Shown piece after piece: positions 1 to 7,673 of a DNA stretch of 64,000 bases (position 1 is its first letter; every line of letters begins with the position of its first letter). Origin of the DNA: Pseudomonas sp. TCU-HL1 (GTDB taxonomy: Bacteria > Pseudomonadota > Gammaproteobacteria > Pseudomonadales > Pseudomonadaceae); assembly GCF_001708505.1 (NCBI RefSeq), contig NZ_CP015992.1:620001-684000 (forward strand), written 5' to 3'. Under the pieces are notes generated by a model. The model was not told where the DNA came from and searched no databases. It worked only from the letters and a program-made list of their open reading frames with translations. The position numbers and the translations under genes were made by a program.

Positions 1-916
1 GGAAAAAGTTGCCAGTGTTGATGCGCGTCTGGCTGATCCAGACGAACAGCAGGCCGGCCAAGCCCATCAGCTTGATGATTGCCAGCACCACCGACACTTC
101 GCTCAAGCCACCGTCAGTGGGGATGGTGGCAGCAAGGAAGATGCCCACCAGACCGTTGAGCAGGAAGGCGACGGCATAGAAAGGCATGCCGAAGTTGAAA
201 TGGGCGTGGTAGCGGCTGTCTTCCTGGCGCCCGAAGCGGGCGTAGTCCCAAGTGTACATCATCAGCACCCACACACCCATGAAGTAGGTGAAGCAGTTCC
301 ACCAGCCGTGCTCGACCGGCCCGCCTTCCGGCGCCATGGCCAGCCAGGCGGGCGAGTAGCCGTACTCGGCGATGGCCATCGCCACCGCTGCCACCAGGCC
401 GATCAGGTAGAAGGGCAGCAGTACGCCGTTGAGCTTGTCGAGCCAGCGCATGGCGTTGCCGAAGATCAGTAACACGCTGTAGCAGACCACCAGCAGGAAG
501 GCGCCATGCAAGCCAATAGCAGGGAGGTAGTGCTGCAGGGCCACTGCCATCACAGAGCCTTCGAAGACGCTGTAATAGATCGCCGTGGCGCTGAAAATCA
601 GCGTGGCCAGCGCAGCGCCAGTCTTGCCGAACAGCACTTGGGAGAACTGCGCCACCGACAGCCCGGTGGCGATGGCGTGGCGGGTGATGACCGCATTGAT
701 CACGCCGTAGCTGACCACCGACAGCACCAGGCCGATGATGGCATTGACCGTACCGTAGCCCATGGCCAGGGCGGCGGCGACCACCAGGTAGAACATCGCA
801 CTGCAGATGCCCCACCAGGCCATTGTCAATGAGCCACGGCTGAGCCGCTGCGAGTCCGGCACTGCGCCTTGGGATTGTTCAGGGGATGAATCGTTGTTCG
901 AGAGTGCACCAGCCAT
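1..916 (-). CDS. NCS1-family purine/cytosine-type permease, 5' part
   Basis: An inner-membrane transporter for a nucleobase or related compound, taken up by cation symport in this family. The reading frame starts at the ATG at 916-914 and stays open to the window edge, giving 305 N-terminal residues. After about 30 polar residues come repeated hydrophobic segments beginning MAWWGICSAMFYLVVAAALA, with the glycine and small-residue-rich helices and the conserved WW..F.YFMG.W stretch typical of the purine-cytosine permease (NCS1) fold. At least seven membrane segments are visible before the edge. The gene is transcribed away from csiR and is not part of the lysine-degradation run. The exact substrate cannot be read from the sequence. 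Confidence 0.85.
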   Translation of the reverse strand, partial: MAGALSNNDSSPEQSQGAVPDSQRLSRGSLTMAWWGICSAMFYLVVAAALAMGYGTVNAIIGLVLSVVSYGVINAVITRHAIATGLSVAQFSQVLFGKTGAALATLIFSATAIYYSVFEGSVMAVALQHYLPAIGLHGAFLLVVCYSVLLIFGNAMRWLDKLNGVLLPFYLIGLVAAVAMAIAEYGYSPAWLAMAPEGGPVEHGWWNCFTYFMGVWVLMMYTWDYARFGRQEDSRYHAHFNFGMPFYAVAFLLNGLVGIFLAATIPTDGGLSEVSVVLAIIKLMGLAGLLFVWISQTRINTGNFF

Positions 917-982
917 GACCGTACCTTTCTTGTTGTTGGAGTGAGAGGCTCCAAGACAGTAAGAAAAACGGGCCGGTGTGGA

Positions 983-1014
983 TTTGCGTTTGGCGCATGA
1001 GTTTTTGCGCTTGG
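983..1014. promoter_or_regulatory. Direct-repeat pair upstream of the permease, possible activator site
   Basis: Two near-identical 11-mers, TTTGCGTTTGG at 983-993 and TTTGCGCTTGG at 1004-1014, lie 21 bp apart start to start, two helical turns, about 70-100 bp upstream of the permease start codon. That spacing and the direct orientation are typical of AraC-family activator sites. No such regulator is visible in the window, so the assignment is inference. Confidence 0.35.
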
Positions 1015-1093
1015 GTGTACAGGGCAGGCCGTCGGCCTACAGCGTGAATGAATTCAGTCCGACAAAGAGGGTATGGCGTTGTATCGGCTTTTC

Positions 1094-1223
1094 TGTGGGG
1101 GCGAATTCATTTGAACTTGGGAAACCACGTCCTTAAGGCGTGGTCTTGAGTCATCGGCTCTGCCTGTGACGATTGAAATGTGCCGACTAGCAGGATGAAG
1201 TCGGGATTTTCTGTAGGAGCGAG
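1094..1223 (+). repeat. Intergenic repeat element A, copy 1
   Basis: About 130 bp that recur, reverse-complemented, at 51961-52089 with only scattered mismatches. The element starts TGTGGGGGCGAATTCATTTG, contains a hairpin built on CCACGTCC/GGCGTGG around 1125-1144, and ends in a GTAGGAGCGAG REP-like tail. Element B follows it in the same order at both loci. No coding potential is convincing; frames here are shadows. Confidence 0.75.
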
Positions 1224-1239
1224 GCGTGGCGGTTGTCTT

Positions 1240-1262
1240 GTAGGAGCCAGCTTGCTGGCGAA
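1240..1262 (+). repeat. REP element
   Basis: GTAGGAGCCAGCTTGCTGGC followed by GAA is a classic Pseudomonas REP core: a GTAG head and the palindrome CCAGC-TT-GCTGG. It lies between repeat elements A and B, and a second, imperfect unit with GCGAGCAAG follows at about 1277-1290. Confidence 0.7.
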
Positions 1263-1343
1263 AGCGGTGCCACATTCGCGAGCAAGAACTCGGCGTCCCC
1301 CTTGCTCCAACAAGTCCAGCGGTGAGCCAGGCGCAGATGCCAT

Positions 1344-1396
1344 GCTCCCCCCCCTTCTCGGGGGCAAAAAGCAGGTCCACGTTCTACGAACGTGGA
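1344..1396 (+). repeat. Intergenic repeat element B, copy 1
   Basis: Two adjacent hairpins, a C-run/G-run stem (CCCCC-TTCTC-GGGGG) and CCACGTTC-TAC-GAACGTGG at 1377-1395, joined by AAAAAGCAGGT. The same pair of hairpins and linker occurs reverse-complemented at about 51727-51800. The second hairpin resembles the hairpin of element A, so A and B may be the two ends of one non-autonomous element of about 300 bp. Confidence 0.65.
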
Positions 1397-1440
1397 TGTT
1401 TACTCGCAAAGGGCCGCGTAGCGGCCCCAAAACACGCCAA

Positions 1441-2157
1441 TCAACGCGCCGTATTACCCAACCCACCCGCCCGCATGATCTCGGCAATGATTGGCACCGG
1501 GGTCATCAGGTGGGTGCGCATCATCTCGCTGGCGCGCGCGGCGTCGCGGGCGAGGATGGCTTCCACCAGCGCGGCGTGTTCCTGGCGCTTGCGCTCCAGG
1601 GCTTCTTCGGAGAACACCGTCTGGGTCAGCCAGAGGTGGCGGTAGCGTTCGGCCTGGTCGAACAGGTAACTGCGGGCCTGCAACAGGTGCTTGGAGTTGC
1701 AGCCCGATGCGATGGCGGTGTGGAACGCCTTGTGGCGCTGGTCCCAGACATCCAGGCGCTGCTCGCGGGTTTTCACTTCCATCACCTTGGCCAGGGTATG
1801 GGACTGGGCCAGGATCGACGCTTCCCAGGCGTCGTCGCCGCGCTCGATGGCCAGGCCGACGATCATTGCTTCCAGGTTCGCGCGGGCGTCGTAGATGTCC
1901 TTCATCTCTTCCACGGACATGGGTGCCACGCGGTAGCCCTTCTGGCTGATGGCGACCACCAGCTTCTCCGCCACCAATTGCGACAGGGCTTCACGCAGCG
2001 GGCCCACGCCCAGGTCGTAGCGTTCCTTCAGGGTGCTCATCAGCAGCTTTTCACCGGGCTTGAACACGCCACGGATGATGTCCTGCTTGAGCCACTCATA
2101 CCCGCTGAAAGCCGAGTTCTGACGAGGGGCGAGTGCTTCCAAGGTGCTGTTCCTCAC
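1441..2157 (-). CDS. csiR: GntR/FCD-family regulator CsiR (repressor of glutarate/GABA genes)
   Basis: A 238-residue regulator with an N-terminal winged helix (YEWLKQDIIRGVFKPGEKL, then LGVGPLREALSQL) and a C-terminal all-helical FCD ligand domain containing DARANLEAMIVGLA and the metal/ligand histidine helix RHKAFHTAIASGC. The protein aligns through its length with the E. coli CsiR pattern, which represses csiD and responds to glutarate. I chose the GTG at 2157 because homology begins just after it; the frame is open further upstream to 2304, but that would run through the operator. No clear Shine-Dalgarno sequence precedes the GTG. It is divergent from csiD and probably represses the csiD-gabT run through the palindrome at 2233-2252. 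Confidence 0.9.
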   Translation of the reverse strand: MRNSTLEALAPRQNSAFSGYEWLKQDIIRGVFKPGEKLLMSTLKERYDLGVGPLREALSQLVAEKLVVAISQKGYRVAPMSVEEMKDIYDARANLEAMIVGLAIERGDDAWEASILAQSHTLAKVMEVKTREQRLDVWDQRHKAFHTAIASGCNSKHLLQARSYLFDQAERYRHLWLTQTVFSEEALERKRQEHAALVEAILARDAARASEMMRTHLMTPVPIIAEIMRAGGLGNTAR

Positions 2158-2232
2158 AACGTTTTGCGGATCATACCGAAACGTCTTTTCACCGAGAAAC
2201 AATGGACAAACGTGCGTTTTATTTTCGTTTTT

Positions 2233-2252
2233 TAAAAATGTAGACATTTTTA
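2233..2252. promoter_or_regulatory. Perfect 20-bp palindrome, probable CsiR operator
   Basis: TAAAAATGT-AG-ACATTTTTA is a perfect inverted repeat with 9-bp arms in the csiR-csiD intergenic region, 73 bp before the csiD start and 76 bp before the chosen csiR start. GntR-type dimers bind such sites and it is the only strong palindrome between the divergent genes. That CsiR binds it is inference. Confidence 0.6.
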
Positions 2253-2324
2253 GTTTGTGGCGATATTTTCCACTCGCCCACCTGATCCGGGCGCTGCCTA
2301 CCACTTCTTTGCCAGGAAACCGCC

Positions 2325-3302
2325 ATGAACGCCTTTACGAAGATCGAGGACCTTGTGATGCCGATGCCGCTGGAGACCCGGGGGTTCACCGTCACACCCT
2401 CCCAGCAGTCGCCGCGCCTGCTCCAGCTGACCTTCGCCCGCGAAACGGTGGAGGCCTTCGTCAAGGCGGTGGGTGAGTGGCCGGTCCAGGCCCTGGAGTA
2501 CAAATCCTTCCTGCGCTTCCGCTTCGGCCAGATACTCGACGACCTGTGCGAAGGCACCCTGCGCCCGGTGCTGCTGAACACCATCCTGAGCCGCGCCTCC
2601 GGCGGCATGCTGATCACGCCCGTCGGGCTGGATGACGTGAGCCAGGCCGAGGACATGGTGAAATTCACCACCGCCTGCGCCCACCTGATCGGCCGTTCCA
2701 ACTACGACGCCATGAGCGGCCAGTTCTACGCCCGCTTCGTAGTGGTCAACACCGACAACTCCGACAGTTACCTGCGCCAGCCGCACCGGGTCATGGAGCT
2801 GCACAACGACGGCACCTTCGTGAACCAGATCACCGACTACGTGCTGATGCTGAAGATCGACGAGAAGAACATGGAAGGCGGCAACTCCCTGCTGTTGCAC
2901 CTGGACGACTGGGAGCAGTGCGACGAGTTCTTCCGCCACCCGCTGGCCCGTCGCGAGATGCGCTGGACCGCGCCGCCGAGCAAGAAGGTCAGCGAGGACG
3001 TGTTCCATCCGGTGTTCGATACCGACGCCGAAGGCCGCCCGACCATGCGCTACATCGACCAGTTCGTGCAGCCGGAAAACTTCGAGGAAGGCATCTGGCT
3101 GAACGCCCTGTCCGAATCCCTGGAAGGCAGCGCGCAGAAGCTGTCCGTGCCGGTGCCGGTGGGCAGCTTCGTGCTCATCAACAACCTGTTCTGGCTGCAT
3201 GGCCGCGACCGCTTCATCCCCCACGAGGGTCTGCGTCGCGAATTGATGCGCCAGCGCGGCTTCATCAGCTACCAGAAGCCCCGCTACCTGCGCGGTCAAT
3301 AA
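2325..3302 (+). CDS. csiD: Glutarate 2-hydroxylase CsiD/GlaH
   Basis: A 325-residue Fe(II)/2-oxoglutarate-dependent dioxygenase that converts glutarate to L-2-hydroxyglutarate, releasing succinate and CO2, in the CoA-independent branch of lysine degradation. The iron-binding facial triad is visible as H160-N-D162 (MELHNDGTF) and H292 (WLHGRDRF), at the same numbers as in the E. coli enzyme, and the C-terminal RRELMRQRGF supplies the arginines that hold 2-oxoglutarate. Length is normal for the family. An AGGAAA ribosome site sits 6-11 bases before the ATG. It is first in a forward run followed by the oxidase for its product. Confidence 0.96.
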   Translation: MNAFTKIEDLVMPMPLETRGFTVTPSQQSPRLLQLTFARETVEAFVKAVGEWPVQALEYKSFLRFRFGQILDDLCEGTLRPVLLNTILSRASGGMLITPVGLDDVSQAEDMVKFTTACAHLIGRSNYDAMSGQFYARFVVVNTDNSDSYLRQPHRVMELHNDGTFVNQITDYVLMLKIDEKNMEGGNSLLLHLDDWEQCDEFFRHPLARREMRWTAPPSKKVSEDVFHPVFDTDAEGRPTMRYIDQFVQPENFEEGIWLNALSESLEGSAQKLSVPVPVGSFVLINNLFWLHGRDRFIPHEGLRRELMRQRGFISYQKPRYLRGQ

Positions 3303-3368
3303 TCAATGGAGCGCGGCGGAGGGCTGCCACGGGCGGCCCTTCGCCGTGCCCGGCACAAATGTTCGACC

Positions 3369-3400
3369 GTAGGTTGGCGCTGAGCGCAGCGAAGCCCAAC
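3369..3400 (+). repeat. Short inverted repeat between csiD and lhgO
   Basis: GTAGGTTGGCGCTGAGCGCA followed by GCGAAGCCCAAC: terminal GTTGG/CCAAC arms enclose a GCGC-rich core. This resembles a dispersed Pseudomonas intergenic repeat. It lies in the 126-bp gap between the two genes and could act as an mRNA processing or stability hairpin. Confidence 0.4.
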
Positions 3401-3428
3401 ACCTATCCGCTGCGCCAAGCGCGAGGTA

Positions 3429-4685
3429 ATGGCTGTGTACGATTTCATCATCATCGGCGGCGGTATCGTGGGCATGTCCACGGCCATGCAGCTGATGCAG
3501 GTTTACCCGGATGCCAAGGTTCTTCTCCTGGAGAAGGAGTCCGGCCCGGCCCGTCACCAGACCGGCCACAACAGCGGCGTGATCCATGCCGGCGTCTACT
3601 ACACCCCCGGCAGCCTCAAGGCGCGCTTCTGCCTGGAAGGCAACAAGGCCACCAAGGCTTTCTGCAACAAGCACGGCATCCGTTACGACGAGTGCGGCAA
3701 GCTGTTGGTGGCCACCAACGCGCTGGAGATGGAGCGCATGAAGGCGCTCTGGGAACGCACCGCCGCCAACGGCCTGGAACGCCACTGGCTGTCCGCCGCC
3801 GAACTGCGCGAGCGCGAGCCGAACATCGTCGGTATGGGCGGCATCTTCGTGCCCTCCAGTGGCATCGTCAGCTACGCCGAAGTCACCGCCGCGATGGGCC
3901 GCGAGTTCCAGGCCGCCGGCGGCGAGATCCGCTTCAGCGCCGAAGTCACCGGCCTCGACGAGCATGCCGATGAAGTGGTGGTGCGTACCCGCACCGACGA
4001 GTTCCATGGTCGCTACCTGATCACCTGCTCGGGGCTGATGGCCGATCGCGTGGTGCGCATGCTCGGCATCGAGCCGAACTTCATCATCTGCCCGTTCCGG
4101 GGCGAGTACTACCTGCTGCCCAAGCAGCACAACCAGATCGTCAACCACCTGATCTACCCGATTCCGGACCCATCCATGCCGTTCCTCGGCGTGCACCTGA
4201 CGCGGATGATCGACGGCACCGTCACCGTTGGCCCCAGCGCCGTGCTGGCCATGAAGCGCGAGGGCTACCGCAAGTCCGATATTTCGATTCCCGACATGGT
4301 CGAGACCCTGACGTCCCCCGGCATCCTCAAGGTGCTGGCGAAGAACCTGCGCCCCGGCCTGATCGAGATGAAGAACTCCCTGTTCAAGGGCGGCTACCTC
4401 AAGGAAGTGCAGAAGTACTGCCCGAGCATCACCAAGGCCGATCTCACCCCCTATCCGGCCGGCGTGCGCGCCCAGGCGGTGTCCCGCGACGGCAAGCTGA
4501 TCGATGACTTCCTCTTCGTGAACACCCCGCGCAGTGTGAACGTGTGCAACGCACCGTCGCCCGCCGCTACCTCCGCGATCCCGATCGGCGCCCACATCGT
4601 TGACAAGGTCCGTGAGCAGATCGCCGTCTCCGGCACCCGCTTCACCGTCAAAGCCACCGATAACAAGCAGCGGGCCGCCGGCTGA
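3429..4685 (+). CDS. lhgO: L-2-hydroxyglutarate oxidase
   Basis: A 418-residue FAD-dependent oxidase of the DAO superfamily that turns L-2-hydroxyglutarate back into 2-oxoglutarate and passes electrons to the quinone pool at the membrane. The N-terminal Rossmann motif DFIIIGGGIVGMSTA binds the FAD, RHQTGHNSGVIHAGVYY is the flavin-proximal family signature, and the C-terminal NVCNAPSPAATSAIPIG closes the FAD site. The ATG at 3429 has GCGAGGTA just upstream. It follows csiD by 126 bp and is immediately followed by gabD, the same order as in the E. coli csiD-lhgO-gabD-gabT-gabP operon. Confidence 0.95.
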   Translation: MAVYDFIIIGGGIVGMSTAMQLMQVYPDAKVLLLEKESGPARHQTGHNSGVIHAGVYYTPGSLKARFCLEGNKATKAFCNKHGIRYDECGKLLVATNALEMERMKALWERTAANGLERHWLSAAELREREPNIVGMGGIFVPSSGIVSYAEVTAAMGREFQAAGGEIRFSAEVTGLDEHADEVVVRTRTDEFHGRYLITCSGLMADRVVRMLGIEPNFIICPFRGEYYLLPKQHNQIVNHLIYPIPDPSMPFLGVHLTRMIDGTVTVGPSAVLAMKREGYRKSDISIPDMVETLTSPGILKVLAKNLRPGLIEMKNSLFKGGYLKEVQKYCPSITKADLTPYPAGVRAQAVSRDGKLIDDFLFVNTPRSVNVCNAPSPAATSAIPIGAHIVDKVREQIAVSGTRFTVKATDNKQRAAG

Positions 4686-4723
4686 GCCGACGTCACCGCC
4701 GCCCAATCCAGAGGATGACAAGC

Positions 4724-6172
4724 GTGCAACTGAAAGACTCCACCCTGTTCCGCCAGCAGGCATATGTAGACGGCGCCTGGGTCGATGCCGACAACGGCCA
4801 GACCCTCAAGGTGAGCAACCCGGCCACTGGCGAGCTGATCGGCAGCGTGCCGAAAATGGGCGCCGCCGAGACCCGTCGCGCCATCGAAGCCGCCGAACGC
4901 GCCCTGCCAGCCTGGCGTGCGCTGACCGCCAAGGAACGCGCCAACCGGCTGCGCCGCTGGTTCGAACTGATGATGCAGAACCAGGACGACCTGGCCCGCC
5001 TGATGACCCTGGAGCAGGGCAAGCCGCTGGTGGAGTCCCGTGGCGAAATTGCCTACGCGGCGTCCTTCCTCGAGTGGTTCGGTGAAGAAGCCAAGCGCGT
5101 CTACGGCGACATGATCCCCGGCCACCAGGCCGACAAGCGCCTGATGGTGATCAAGCAGCCCATCGGCGTCACCGCTGCCATCACCCCGTGGAACTTCCCC
5201 TCGGCGATGATCACCCGCAAAGCCGGCCCGGCGCTCGCCGCTGGCTGCACCATGGTGCTCAAGCCTGCCTCGCAGACCCCGTACTCCGCCCTGGCCCTGG
5301 CCGAACTGGCCGAGCGTGCCGGCATTCCGAAAGGCGTGCTGAACGTGGTCACCGGCAGTGCCGGTGAAGTCGGCGGCGAGCTGACCAGCAACCCCATCGT
5401 GCGCAAGCTGACCTTTACCGGTTCCACCGAAATCGGCCGCCAGCTGATGGCCGAATGCGCCAAGGACATCAAGAAGGTGTCGCTGGAACTGGGCGGCAAC
5501 GCGCCCTTCATCGTCTTCGACGACGCGGACCTGGATGCCGCCGTGGAAGGCGCGCTGATTTCCAAATACCGCAACAACGGCCAGACCTGCGTCTGTGCCA
5601 ACCGCCTCTATGTGCAGGATGGCGTGTACGACGCCTTCGTCGACAAGCTCCAGGCCGCCGTGGCCCGGCTGAAGATCGGCAACGGTCTGGAAGACGGCAT
5701 CACCACCGGCCCGCTGATCGACGCCAAGGCCGTGGCCAAGGTCCAGGAGCACATCGAGGACGCCGTCGCCAAGGGCGCCCGTGTCGTTTCCGGCGGAAAG
5801 CCGCACAGCCTGGGCGGCACCTTCTTCGAGCCGACCATCCTGGTCGACGTACCGAAAAACGCCGCCGTGGCCAAGGAAGAGACATTCGGTCCGCTGGCGC
5901 CGCTGTTCCGCTTCAAGGATGAAGACGAAGTCATCGCCTTCTCCAACGACACCGAGTATGGCCTGGCTGCCTACTTCTATGCCCGCGACCTGGGCCGCGT
6001 GTTCCGCGTGGCCGAGGCCCTGGAGTACGGCATCGTCGGCATCAACACCGGGATCATCTCCAACGAAGTGGCGCCCTTCGGCGGTGTCAAGGCCTCGGGC
6101 CTGGGCCGCGAAGGCTCCAAGTACGGCATCGATGACTACCTGGAAATCAAATACCTCTGCATCGGCGTGTAA
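4724..6172 (+). CDS. gabD: NADP-type succinate/glutarate-semialdehyde dehydrogenase
   Basis: A 482-residue aldehyde dehydrogenase that oxidises succinate semialdehyde (and glutarate semialdehyde) to the acid, linking GABA and 5-aminovalerate to central metabolism. The catalytic pair is visible: Glu255 in LELGGNAP and Cys289 in NNGQTCVCANR, with the coenzyme loop TFTGSTEIGR. An ATG at 4715 is in frame, but I prefer the GTG at 4724. It leaves an 8-base spacing from CAGAGGA and starts the protein at MQLKDSTLFRQQAY, as in the known Pseudomonas enzymes. It overlaps nothing and follows lhgO by 38 bp. Confidence 0.95.
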   Translation: MQLKDSTLFRQQAYVDGAWVDADNGQTLKVSNPATGELIGSVPKMGAAETRRAIEAAERALPAWRALTAKERANRLRRWFELMMQNQDDLARLMTLEQGKPLVESRGEIAYAASFLEWFGEEAKRVYGDMIPGHQADKRLMVIKQPIGVTAAITPWNFPSAMITRKAGPALAAGCTMVLKPASQTPYSALALAELAERAGIPKGVLNVVTGSAGEVGGELTSNPIVRKLTFTGSTEIGRQLMAECAKDIKKVSLELGGNAPFIVFDDADLDAAVEGALISKYRNNGQTCVCANRLYVQDGVYDAFVDKLQAAVARLKIGNGLEDGITTGPLIDAKAVAKVQEHIEDAVAKGARVVSGGKPHSLGGTFFEPTILVDVPKNAAVAKEETFGPLAPLFRFKDEDEVIAFSNDTEYGLAAYFYARDLGRVFRVAEALEYGIVGINTGIISNEVAPFGGVKASGLGREGSKYGIDDYLEIKYLCIGV

Positions 6173-6198
6173 GCACGGCGGATCACAACCCATTCCTG

Positions 6199-6235
6199 CA
6201 CCAGAGGTCGCCAGCCGCGCTGGCGACCTCTGGTG
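6199..6235 (+). promoter_or_regulatory. Perfect 16-bp stem hairpin between gabD and gabT
   Basis: CACCAGAGGTCGCCAG (6199-6214), loop CCGCG, then the exact complement to 6235. No U-tract follows, so it is not a standard intrinsic terminator. Placed 27 bp before the gabT start, it could block 3' exonucleases, set a processing point or adjust the gabD/gabT ratio. Function is inferred. Confidence 0.55.
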
Positions 6236-6261
6236 TGGTGCGACTGAATATTGGAGTGCGC

Positions 6262-7539
6262 ATGAACACCAACCAGAGCCTGCAACAACGCCGTATGGCC
6301 GCCATTCCTCGTGGCGTCGGGCAGATCCACCAGATCTTCGCCGAGCGTGCTGAGAACGCCACCGTGTGGGACGTCGAGGGCCGTGAGTACCTGGACTTCG
6401 CCGGTGGCATCGCCGTGCTGAACACCGGCCACCTGCACCCGAAGGTGATGGCCGCCGTCCAGGAACAGCTGGCCAAACTGACCCACACCTGCTTCCACGT
6501 GTTCGGCTACGAGCCCTACGTGACCCTGGCCGAGAAGATCAACCAACTGGTGCCGGGCAGCTTCGAGAAGAAGACCCTGCTGGTCACCACCGGTGCCGAA
6601 GCTGTTGAGAACGCCATCAAGATCGCCCGCGCCGCCACCGGCCGTAACGGCGTGATTGCCTTCACCGGCGCCTACCACGGCCGCACCCAGTACACCCTGT
6701 CGTTGACCGGCAAGGTGGTTCCGTATTCCGCTGGCATGGGCCTGATGCCGGGCGGTGTGTACCGCGCCGAATACCCGAACGCGATGCACGGCGTCTCGGT
6801 GGACGATGCGATGGCCAGCATCGAACGCATCTTCAAGAACGACGCCGCACCCAGCGACATCGCCGCGATCATCCTCGAGCCGGTGCAGGGCGAGGGTGGC
6901 TTCAATGTCGCGCCGAAGGACTTCATGGCCCGCCTGCGCGCCCTGTGCGACCAGCACGGCATCCTGCTGATCGCCGACGAAGTACAGACCGGCGCCGGCC
7001 GCACCGGCACTTTCTTCGCCATGGAACAGATGGGGGTAGCTGCCGACCTGACCACCTTCGCCAAGTCCATCGCCGGTGGTTTCCCGCTGGCGGGCGTATC
7101 CGGCCGTGCCAACGTCATGGATGCCGTTGCCCCGGGTGGACTGGGTGGCACCTACGCCGGCAGCCCGATCTCCTGTGCCGCGGCACTGGCGGTGATCGAA
7201 GCTTTCGAGAGCGAGAAGCTGCTGGATCGCGCCAAGTCCGTGGGTGAAATCCTCACCGCCGGCCTGCGCCAGATCGGTGAGCGCCACAACAGCCTGGTGG
7301 ACGTGCGCAACCTCGGCGCCATGGTCGCCGTGGAGCTGTTCGAGGGCGGTGACCTGAGCAAGCCGGCCGCCGAACTCACCGGCAAGGTGGTCGCCAAGGC
7401 GCGCGAGAAGGGCCTGATCCTGCTTTCCTGCGGCACCTACTACAACGTCCTGCGCATCCTGGTCCCGCTGACGGTCAGCGATGCTGATCTGGAGCGCGGA
7501 CTGGCCATTATCGGCGAGTGCTTCGACGAGCTGGCCTGA
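6262..7539 (+). CDS. gabT: 4-aminobutyrate/5-aminovalerate aminotransferase
   Basis: A 425-residue class III PLP aminotransferase that moves the amino group of GABA or 5-aminovalerate to 2-oxoglutarate. The PLP lysine is K268 in TTFAKSIAGGFPL, the cofactor aspartate lies in LLIADEVQTGAGRTG, and VTTGAEAVENAIKIAR binds the phosphate. The frame is open from 6235, but the ATG at 6262 has GGAG at 6253-6256 and begins MNTNQSLQQRR, so it is the start. It is cotranscribed or nearly so with gabD. A strong terminator follows at 7571. Confidence 0.95.
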   Translation: MNTNQSLQQRRMAAIPRGVGQIHQIFAERAENATVWDVEGREYLDFAGGIAVLNTGHLHPKVMAAVQEQLAKLTHTCFHVFGYEPYVTLAEKINQLVPGSFEKKTLLVTTGAEAVENAIKIARAATGRNGVIAFTGAYHGRTQYTLSLTGKVVPYSAGMGLMPGGVYRAEYPNAMHGVSVDDAMASIERIFKNDAAPSDIAAIILEPVQGEGGFNVAPKDFMARLRALCDQHGILLIADEVQTGAGRTGTFFAMEQMGVAADLTTFAKSIAGGFPLAGVSGRANVMDAVAPGGLGGTYAGSPISCAAALAVIEAFESEKLLDRAKSVGEILTAGLRQIGERHNSLVDVRNLGAMVAVELFEGGDLSKPAAELTGKVVAKAREKGLILLSCGTYYNVLRILVPLTVSDADLERGLAIIGECFDELA

Positions 7540-7570
7540 GGCCTTTGAGTCACCCCTGGTCCCTTGCTCA

Positions 7571-7614
7571 CCCGTCCCTGCCCGGAAACCGTCTCGGGCA
7601 GGACGGGCTTTTTT
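7571..7614 (+). terminator. Intrinsic terminator after gabT
   Basis: A GC-rich stem pairs CCCGTCC(C)TGCCCG at 7571-7584 (one bulged C) with CGGGCAGGACGGG at 7595-7607, followed by CTTTTTT. This should end most gabT transcripts, so gabP probably has its own promoter or depends on read-through. Confidence 0.85.
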
Positions 7615-7673
7615 GGGTTCGCGCCGGGCGTTCGCGCGGTGCAAACGTGCACGACAAGAACAAAGGTAATGCC

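Noticed and set aside
114..815. 233-codon minus-strand frame at the window start
   Set aside because: Arginine-rich shadow in another frame of the NCS1 permease, whose own frame is open through to the window edge and gives clear membrane helices.
1180..2235. 351-codon plus-strand open frame
   Set aside because: Runs antisense through csiR and through the intergenic repeats; low-complexity shadow sequence.
3303..4763. 486-codon minus-strand frame
   Set aside because: Antisense to lhgO; glycine, valine and histidine-rich shadow composition.
4451..6193. 580-codon minus-strand open frame
   Set aside because: Antisense shadow of lhgO and gabD; no ribosome site and no recognisable domain.
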